Assembly: GCA_937898195.1 (NCBI GenBank)
Contig: CALEJD010000012.1
Span: forward strand, 1-25,347
Direction: 5' to 3'
DNA from: an uncultured Clostridia bacterium
Lineage (GTDB): Bacteria; Bacillota; Clostridia; Oscillospirales; Acutalibacteraceae
Length of the DNA stretch: 25,347 nucleotides
Each line of letters begins with the position of its first letter. The stretch's first letter is position 1. The translations under genes were made by a program, and so were the position numbers. The notes under the pieces are model-generated. The model was not told the origin of the DNA, did not search any database, and saw nothing but the letters and a program-made list of their open reading frames with translations. Shown here piece after piece: positions 19,821 to 25,347 of the stretch.

Positions 19821-20999
19821 ATGCAAAAATATAGACCTTTAATATTAAGGACTATTGCTGTCCTTGCGCTGGCAATAATAGTGGCTACAGTAGTAATTGA
19901 TTACTTTGAAACAGGTTCATTTGATAATATGATGAAATCTTTGCCCAAAATGATTACAGCTGTATTATCAATAACAATTATGCTTGTTAGTACTTTTTAT
20001 ATGAAAATGCCACATAAAGAAGAAGGCCCGATGAAAGAAGAATATGAGCGCATGACAAAGGGCGTGTTCAAGCCTGAAGATAAAAAGGCAAAGGAACTTT
20101 TTTATCGTGGATTTCGTGCAGGATATGTAGGAGATTTTGATTCAGCAGATTATCATTATCGCAGTGCTTTGAAAAAATCAAAGTCCGTGCAAGCGGAGGC
20201 TTTTATTACTGCATATATTGGACGAAATGCAGTTAATCGAAAAGATTATGATACAGCCCTTGAACTCTTTAAAAAGGCTACTTCGCTTGATAGGGGCTGT
20301 GTTACAGGTTGGTGTCAACTTATGGATTTATATATGCAAAGACGCGAGTTTGAATTGGCACAAACCACTGCTGAAAATGCTATTCTTTTTTGCCCCAACA
20401 ATCCGTTATTACTTTCAAGAACCGGTAATTGTTATATACTAAACCGAGATTATGAAAGAGCATTGCGTGACTTTAGAGAAGCTCAAAGACTTATGCCCAA
20501 TTCTGCAATCTGTGTGGCAAACACAGCTGTTGCTTATGCAGGACTTGGACGCAGAGATGATGCTATGCGTGAACTTGCATCTGCTAAAGTTATGAAATAC
20601 AATAATTATGAAAATCTTGAAAAGCAAGTACAGACATTATTACAAAATTTTGAAAGCCGAAAAATTCATTATACAGGAAAATTTGTGTTAGAAATTGCGG
20701 GGACGGAGCCAGTTGAGGATTGCACACCTGAACAACTATATATGTCACTTCAAAAAGTATGGAATTATGAGGTGGAATTTGTTATATTAACTCCGCCAAC
20801 TCCAATAGATAAAATTCTTTTTATGCAAATTGCATTGCAAGATGCCAATAATGTGATTGTGCAGATTAGCATAGGCGAAAACGGATTTGGTAAACTTCAC
20901 GAGAAAATTTGCAATAAAAAAGAAGCAGAAGAAATGTTTATAAATTTTATTACAGAAAGAAAGACACCATCTCTTTTTGGATTTACATTACTCACATAA
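19821..20999 (+). CDS. Membrane-anchored TPR-repeat protein
   Basis: The 392-residue protein has two N-terminal membrane helices (about 9-27 and 42-60). Several TPR units follow (about 90-275), with typical patterns such as YRGFRAGYVGDFDSADYHY, KDYDTALELFKKATSLD, RDYERALRDFREAQRLMPN and AYAGLGRRDDAMRELASAK. The C-terminal ~100 residues (295-390) form an unrecognised alpha/beta domain. TPRs act as protein-binding scaffolds; no enzyme motif is seen. AGGGGG lies seven bases before the ATG. TATAAT at 19799-19804 could be a -10, but it sits too close to the ribosome site and lacks a -35; TATAAT at 19787-19792 also lacks one. Function unknown. Confidence 0.85.
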   Translation: MQKYRPLILRTIAVLALAIIVATVVIDYFETGSFDNMMKSLPKMITAVLSITIMLVSTFYMKMPHKEEGPMKEEYERMTKGVFKPEDKKAKELFYRGFRAGYVGDFDSADYHYRSALKKSKSVQAEAFITAYIGRNAVNRKDYDTALELFKKATSLDRGCVTGWCQLMDLYMQRREFELAQTTAENAILFCPNNPLLLSRTGNCYILNRDYERALRDFREAQRLMPNSAICVANTAVAYAGLGRRDDAMRELASAKVMKYNNYENLEKQVQTLLQNFESRKIHYTGKFVLEIAGTEPVEDCTPEQLYMSLQKVWNYEVEFVILTPPTPIDKILFMQIALQDANNVIVQISIGENGFGKLHEKICNKKEAEEMFINFITERKTPSLFGFTLLT

Positions 21000-21003
21000 A
21001 ATA

Positions 21004-21034
21004 AAACCGGACAGATTTAAAATCTGTCCGGTTT
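21004..21034. terminator. Bidirectional terminator between the TPR gene and the GH2 gene
   Basis: AAACCGGACAGATTT (21004-21018) and AAATCTGTCCGGTTT (21020-21034) are exact reverse complements around a single base. T-rich DNA follows on the plus side and an A-run precedes for the minus side. It serves both convergent genes. Confidence 0.93.
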
Positions 21035-21046
21035 CTTTATGCCTAC

Positions 21047-24000
21047 TTATTTAATTGGCTTGATTCTAAATGTATAAGTATAAACCTTATTAGGCTTCAT
21101 CTGATACTTTTCACGAACCTGTGCATCGCCCGGCATATCGCCACCAACACCGATTTGATTCAAGTCAACATTAAATGTTGTAATATCATAATGTGGTAAT
21201 TCGTGGATATGTTTTGCAAGTTGAAGTTGGTCTTGTGTGTAATGCCATGCGCTGAAGCAGATTGGTGTTTCGCCCATAGCCTCAAAACGAAGACCTTTAC
21301 CATCTTTGTTTGTGATTTCAACCCATCTTACATCAGTTCTGTTACCATTTTCTTGTGGTCTCATATAGTGATGCTCAAGGTCAGCAACTGATTTTTCATG
21401 AAGAGTAATCTTACCACCAGTTTTACGGTCAAAATATGTCTCTTGTGGACCACGACCATACCATTTAACTTGGTCGAATTCACGAAGAAGTCCCATCTTT
21501 GTACCGAAACGAAGAAGATTGAACATCTTAGGTGTGCCTGTATGAGTAATCTCAAGACTACCATCAGGATTTACAACAATTGCAGATGTAACACCTGAGA
21601 AGAACTGAACACTCCAGTCAATATTGATTACCAACTGACCAAGTGCATTCTTGCTTGCAGATTTGACTGTACCTTTTGCACTGTTTGTTGCTCTCTGCCA
21701 ATTGAAATATGGGTGGAACGGAATAATGAACGGAACAAAGTTTGTGTTTGAAAGGTCGTTGTCGGTAACTGCTCTGAAATAGTTAGGAGTAACTGCAGAT
21801 TTTAAGTATTCTTTATCGTCAAATTTAAGTGAAACGATTTTACCGCTATCAATTTTGATTGAGAAACCTTCACCCTGAGCAGTAACAACCTGACCGTCTT
21901 TAACGTGAGTGAGTTGACCGTTATATGTCTTTTCTTTTGGTTTTGCTTCTTTAACAACAAACTGGTCAAAGCCTTGTTCATAACCTGCTTCGCACCAAGG
22001 ATGTGCAGTCTTGTTAAGGAATGAAATAATAAGTACACATTCTTTTTCAGGAAGAGTTGTCAAATCATAAGGAATTGTAAAGTCAATTTCTGAAAGGGGA
22101 GCACAATTAATGTCAACAACACCGCTCTGTACTTCAACGCCTTCAGCCTGTAAACTCCACTTGAATTCGAAATCAGCAAGGTCAGTAAAGAGCTTCTTGT
22201 TGATAAGAGTGAATTCACCCTTAGCCAAATCTTTTTCTTTAACCTTGATTTCACAGTAAACTTTCTTAACCTCAAAATATGATGGGTGAGGCTTACGGTC
22301 TGCTGTGATAATACCGTTAGCATTGAAATATGTGTTTGAGCCTGTCATCGCAGTTGTGTTTGGAAGATGTGTATATCTGCCTGGCTCATAAGGCTCAAAG
22401 TCAGTACCGTAAAGCCATTGGTCGCCGTCTGGAGTCTTTTTGCGGATTGCTTGGTCAACAAAGTCCCAGATATATCCACCGCACATATGGTCGTGAGCCT
22501 CAAAGTCATCCATATATTCTTGGAAGTTACCAAGGCTGTTTTCCATAGCGTGAGCATATTCACAAAGAAGAATAGGTCTGCAATAATCTTCTTTCTTAAT
22601 TGGCTTTGAGTCAGCAGCAAGTGCGTTTGCAATATTGTCATAAAGAGTGATTTCAATAGGCTCTTTGTTGCAAAGCTTTTTCATAACGCTCTCAACAGGG
22701 TACATTCTTGAAATAACATCACTCTTTGTAAAGTTAAAGTCGCCTTCATAATGGAATTGACGAGTTGTGTCAAGATTGAGAGCAGCCTTTTTCATTTCCA
22801 TAAAGTTACTGCCGTCGCCAGCCTCGTTGCCTAAAGACCACATAAATACGCAAGCGTGGTTTCTATCACGAAGCACCATTCTTTCCATTCTGTCAACAAC
22901 TGCAGCAGTCCAAACAGGGTTGTCGCCAGGAACACCTTTTCTACGAACACCGTGAGTCTCTAAATCACATTCGTCCATAACATAGAAACCGTATTCATCG
23001 CAAAGCTCATAGAAATATGGGTCGTCAGGATAGTGAGATGTACGAATAGAGTTAATATTCGCATTCTTCATAAAGTTAAGGTCTTGGTGATATCTTTCAG
23101 TAGGAACTGCCCAACCGTTGTCAGGGTCAAAGTCGTGTCTGTTAACACCACGAATTAAAAGTGCCTTACCATTAAAGAGAATTTGTTCACCAACAATTTC
23201 AACCTTCTTAAAGCCAAAACGGATACATTTATATGTTGTTTTGCCGTCAGCAGTAATCTCAATAAGTAATTTGTAAAGATATGGGTCTTCTGCAGACCAT
23301 TTCTTTGGATTTTCAATTAACTTATTAAAGATAATCTTGCCACCGTCAGTTTCAACTTCACCTAATTGGATTTTGTTATCACCATCAACAACAAAAGCCT
23401 TAACAGTAGCAGTGCCCTTGTTGTCATAATTATTTACTTGAATTTCAAGTGAAGTGTAGCTATCCTTATACTCTGCATCTAAATCAGTTGTAATAAAGAA
23501 ATCACGAACACATTTTTTAGGCTCTGCAAATACATAAACCTCTCTGTAAAGACCACAAAGAAGCCACATATCTTGGTTTTCAAGATATGCACCGTCAGAA
23601 AAACGATAAACCTTAACTGCAACTCTGTTTGAGCCTTTACGAGCATATTTTGTAATGTCAAACTCGTGTGGTGTCATTGAGCCTTGAGAATAGCCAACAT
23701 ATTCACCGTTAACATAAACCTCAATAGCAGATTTTGCTGCACCAAGGTGTAAGAAAATTTCTTGACCGTCAAAGCTTTCAGGCATCTGGAAATCTCTTAC
23801 ATAAATACCAATTTCTTGCATTGAATGGTCAATTGAAGGAATTTTACCCTTGCTTCTGCTTAAAGCACGACAGAATGTGCTTGCATAATAATAAGGGTAA
23901 CTGCCAAACTCTTGACCAATTTGCCAAACTGATGGCACAGTGATATCTCTCCAAAAAGAAATATCAAAATCATCCTTGCAAAAGTCAACAGGACAATCTT

Positions 24001-24175
24001 CCAATCCTCTTTGCCAATGGAATTTCCAAGTGCCATTAAGAGTTAACTTTGACTCAGGCTCTTTACGAGCTAAAGCGTCAGACTCATTATCATAAGAAAA
24101 GGCAATAACGTGTCCGTCTTCCTTGTTCTTTTTGAAAATAGCAGGATTTTCCCAATCGTATTTATAATTTCTCAT
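21047..24175 (-). CDS. lacZ: Glycoside hydrolase family 2 beta-galactosidase (LacZ type)
   Basis: The 1042-residue protein has the length and domain order of LacZ. There is a sugar-binding domain (about 40-215: LNGTWKFHW, VPSVWQIG, YVNGEYVGYSQGS, TPHEFDIT), an immunoglobulin-like domain, a catalytic TIM barrel (about 330-620), then the C-terminal small-chain domains (RYGRGPQE-like KWYGRGPQETYFDR). Acid/base Glu451 lies in WSLGNEAGDG and the nucleophile Glu539 in LLCEYAHAM. The barrel has NRHD, RTSHYPDDP and DECDLETHG. No signal peptide, so it is cytosolic. The start at 24175 has AAAGGAG seven bases upstream; a GTG at 24181 is weaker. It follows the DUF815 gene by 18 bases, implying one transcript. 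It should hydrolyse beta-galactosides, though other GH2 specificities cannot be excluded. Confidence 0.95.
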   Translation of the reverse strand: MRNYKYDWENPAIFKKNKEDGHVIAFSYDNESDALARKEPESKLTLNGTWKFHWQRGLEDCPVDFCKDDFDISFWRDITVPSVWQIGQEFGSYPYYYASTFCRALSRSKGKIPSIDHSMQEIGIYVRDFQMPESFDGQEIFLHLGAAKSAIEVYVNGEYVGYSQGSMTPHEFDITKYARKGSNRVAVKVYRFSDGAYLENQDMWLLCGLYREVYVFAEPKKCVRDFFITTDLDAEYKDSYTSLEIQVNNYDNKGTATVKAFVVDGDNKIQLGEVETDGGKIIFNKLIENPKKWSAEDPYLYKLLIEITADGKTTYKCIRFGFKKVEIVGEQILFNGKALLIRGVNRHDFDPDNGWAVPTERYHQDLNFMKNANINSIRTSHYPDDPYFYELCDEYGFYVMDECDLETHGVRRKGVPGDNPVWTAAVVDRMERMVLRDRNHACVFMWSLGNEAGDGSNFMEMKKAALNLDTTRQFHYEGDFNFTKSDVISRMYPVESVMKKLCNKEPIEITLYDNIANALAADSKPIKKEDYCRPILLCEYAHAMENSLGNFQEYMDDFEAHDHMCGGYIWDFVDQAIRKKTPDGDQWLYGTDFEPYEPGRYTHLPNTTAMTGSNTYFNANGIITADRKPHPSYFEVKKVYCEIKVKEKDLAKGEFTLINKKLFTDLADFEFKWSLQAEGVEVQSGVVDINCAPLSEIDFTIPYDLTTLPEKECVLIISFLNKTAHPWCEAGYEQGFDQFVVKEAKPKEKTYNGQLTHVKDGQVVTAQGEGFSIKIDSGKIVSLKFDDKEYLKSAVTPNYFRAVTDNDLSNTNFVPFIIPFHPYFNWQRATNSAKGTVKSASKNALGQLVINIDWSVQFFSGVTSAIVVNPDGSLEITHTGTPKMFNLLRFGTKMGLLREFDQVKWYGRGPQETYFDRKTGGKITLHEKSVADLEHHYMRPQENGNRTDVRWVEITNKDGKGLRFEAMGETPICFSAWHYTQDQLQLAKHIHELPHYDITTFNVDLNQIGVGGDMPGDAQVREKYQMKPNKVYTYTFRIKPIK

Positions 24176-24193
24176 AAACACTCTCCTTTATCA

Positions 24194-25347
24194 TCAATCC
24201 TCACTTTTAGAAGCGAGATATTCTACAAATTGTTTTGCTGTTCGTGGACTTCTGCCACCATTTCTCAATGCAAAAGCTTCAGCTGAAACGAACAACTCAT
24301 TTTGCTCAACATTTATATTATACTGCATAGCAAGATTTTCTACAATAGATAAATACAAATCTTTGTTAGGTCTTGAGAAAGTTACTTTAAGACCAAAACG
24401 AGCAGAAAGGCTCATAACCTCTTGAATTGTATCCTGAAGATGCATATCTCCACCGTTTCTGTCGTTAAAATTCTCTTTAACAAGGTGCTGACGATTGCTT
24501 GTAGCATAAATTGCAAGATTTTCAGTTTTGCCTGCAACGCCACCTTCAAGAATTGCCTTGAGTGCACCAAAATCACTATCATTTGTTGAGAAGCTTAAAT
24601 CATCAATAAAGATAATGAATTTAAGAGGATTATCTGCAAGTGCCTCAATAACATCAGAAAGAGAATAAAGTTGGTTTTTCTTAATTTCAATAAGACGAAG
24701 TCCCTTGTCGTAATATTCATTGACAATGGCTTTAATGGTACTGCTTTTACCACTGCCTGCATCACCATATAAAAGCACATTGTTACAAGGCTTGCCGTTT
24801 AAAAGTGCCAAGGTGTTATCAATTACCTTTTGTCTCTCTAACTCATAACCACTCATTTGTGAAAGACGTTGAGGGTCAGGATATTTAACAGGTACAATTT
24901 GTCCATCTTTAAAAATGAACATTCTGTGTGTAGCATAAATACCATAGCCTGTTGTCTTTATATTGTCTATTTTATTTTCATATAAGGATTTAATATCTAT
25001 ATCACTGTTTGTCCAATCTGCAAGTGGAATGTAAATTCCAAACTCGGCTTTTAACTCATCACTTTTAATTTGTGAAAGAGCAGTGAAAAATTCAAGCTCG
25101 TTTGCCAATGCCTTTTTCATCACAGGGGACATTTCACCCTTTGCTGAGGACTTAACAAAAGAATTTTTGTCATTAAGAATAAGATTAGATATGTATTCTG
25201 ATAAATTATCTGTTGTTTCATAAAGGGAAGCAACAAAGTCAGAATAATTCTCTATAAATTTATTTTTTTCACTTTCATCAGTAGCAAGTGTTTTGAGCAA
25301 AAGAGAAACAGTGTTGTCGTTAATAACATTTTTAAGTACAACAACTG
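24194..25347 (-). CDS. DUF815-family AAA-type ATPase, N-terminus cut by the window edge
   Basis: The visible 384 codons are open to the right edge, with no upstream stop, so the gene starts outside the window; DUF815 proteins are often slightly longer. A C-terminal AAA-type ATPase core follows an uncharacterised N-terminal half. Walker A is YGDAGSGKSS (near 24740-24766). Walker B is FIIFIDDLSF, followed by LKAILEGGVAGKTENLAIYATSNRQHLV and a sensor-type segment SARFGLKVTF. The TTG at 25300 could be read as a start but has no ribosome site. DUF815 proteins resemble DnaC/MoxR-like ATPases; their role is unknown. It precedes the GH2 gene by 18 bases with a ribosome site between, so they are probably co-transcribed. 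Confidence 0.92.
   Translation of the reverse strand, partial: VVVLKNVINDNTVSLLLKTLATDESEKNKFIENYSDFVASLYETTDNLSEYISNLILNDKNSFVKSSAKGEMSPVMKKALANELEFFTALSQIKSDELKAEFGIYIPLADWTNSDIDIKSLYENKIDNIKTTGYGIYATHRMFIFKDGQIVPVKYPDPQRLSQMSGYELERQKVIDNTLALLNGKPCNNVLLYGDAGSGKSSTIKAIVNEYYDKGLRLIEIKKNQLYSLSDVIEALADNPLKFIIFIDDLSFSTNDSDFGALKAILEGGVAGKTENLAIYATSNRQHLVKENFNDRNGGDMHLQDTIQEVMSLSARFGLKVTFSRPNKDLYLSIVENLAMQYNINVEQNELFVSAEAFALRNGGRSPRTAKQFVEYLASKSED

Overview
The window looks like a low-GC, anaerobic, gut-type Clostridia chromosome (probably Oscillospirales/Ruminococcaceae-like; this is inferred from gene content). Supporting signs are A+T-rich DNA, strong AGGAGG-type ribosome sites and clear sigma-A promoters with 17-base spacers. 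Families common in Clostridia are present (DUF6514-like, DUF6472, DUF3892, DUF815, an EFR1-type ferredoxin/flavodoxin protein, and a PqqD-like protein beside an OPT transporter), as is a Cys-type sulfatase of the kind matured by oxygen-sensitive enzymes. I see no phage genes, transposase, CRISPR array, rRNA or intact tRNA.

Region 1 (1-3480) is the most unusual part. A LysR regulator runs off the left edge. It is followed by about 600 bases without a recognised gene, holding a G+C-rich array of small hairpins. Next comes a compact regulatory cassette: a small DUF6514-like protein, an ECF-type sigma factor, an overlapping membrane anti-sigma candidate (DUF4367-like), a small secreted protein, then a second DUF6514-like paralogue. 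A perfect inverted repeat spans the -10 box and the start codon of the sigma gene. A second hairpin covers the ribosome site of the secreted-protein gene.

Region 2 (3478-6320) has a leftward AbrB-family regulator divergent from a rightward operon: CPBP membrane protease, exported metallophosphoesterase and rhodanese lipoprotein. The shared promoter region carries two nested palindromes with one axis. Region 3 (6318-11853) has a leftward DUF3892 gene divergent from a six-gene rightward unit: cytosolic sulfatase, aldo/keto reductase, a frameshifted TipAS-domain gene, EFR1 protein, isoprenylcysteine-methyltransferase-like membrane protein and a DUF4434 protein. Promoter and palindromic operator candidate precede it, and a terminator closes it.

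Region 4 (11910-15790) is a peptide-use unit: PepD-like M20 dipeptidase, OPT-family transporter and a PqqD-like protein overlapping the transporter gene. Region 5 (15800-21034) holds DUF6472, a YhhN-family membrane protein with a GPH-type sugar symporter, a cytosolic metallophosphoesterase and a membrane-anchored TPR protein. Region 6 (21047-25347, leftward) is a DUF815 AAA-type ATPase, cut by the right edge, followed by a GH2 beta-galactosidase. Sulfatase, DUF4434 protein, GPH symporter and GH2 enzyme together suggest uptake and cytosolic breakdown of modified sugars, but no substrate can be named from sequence.
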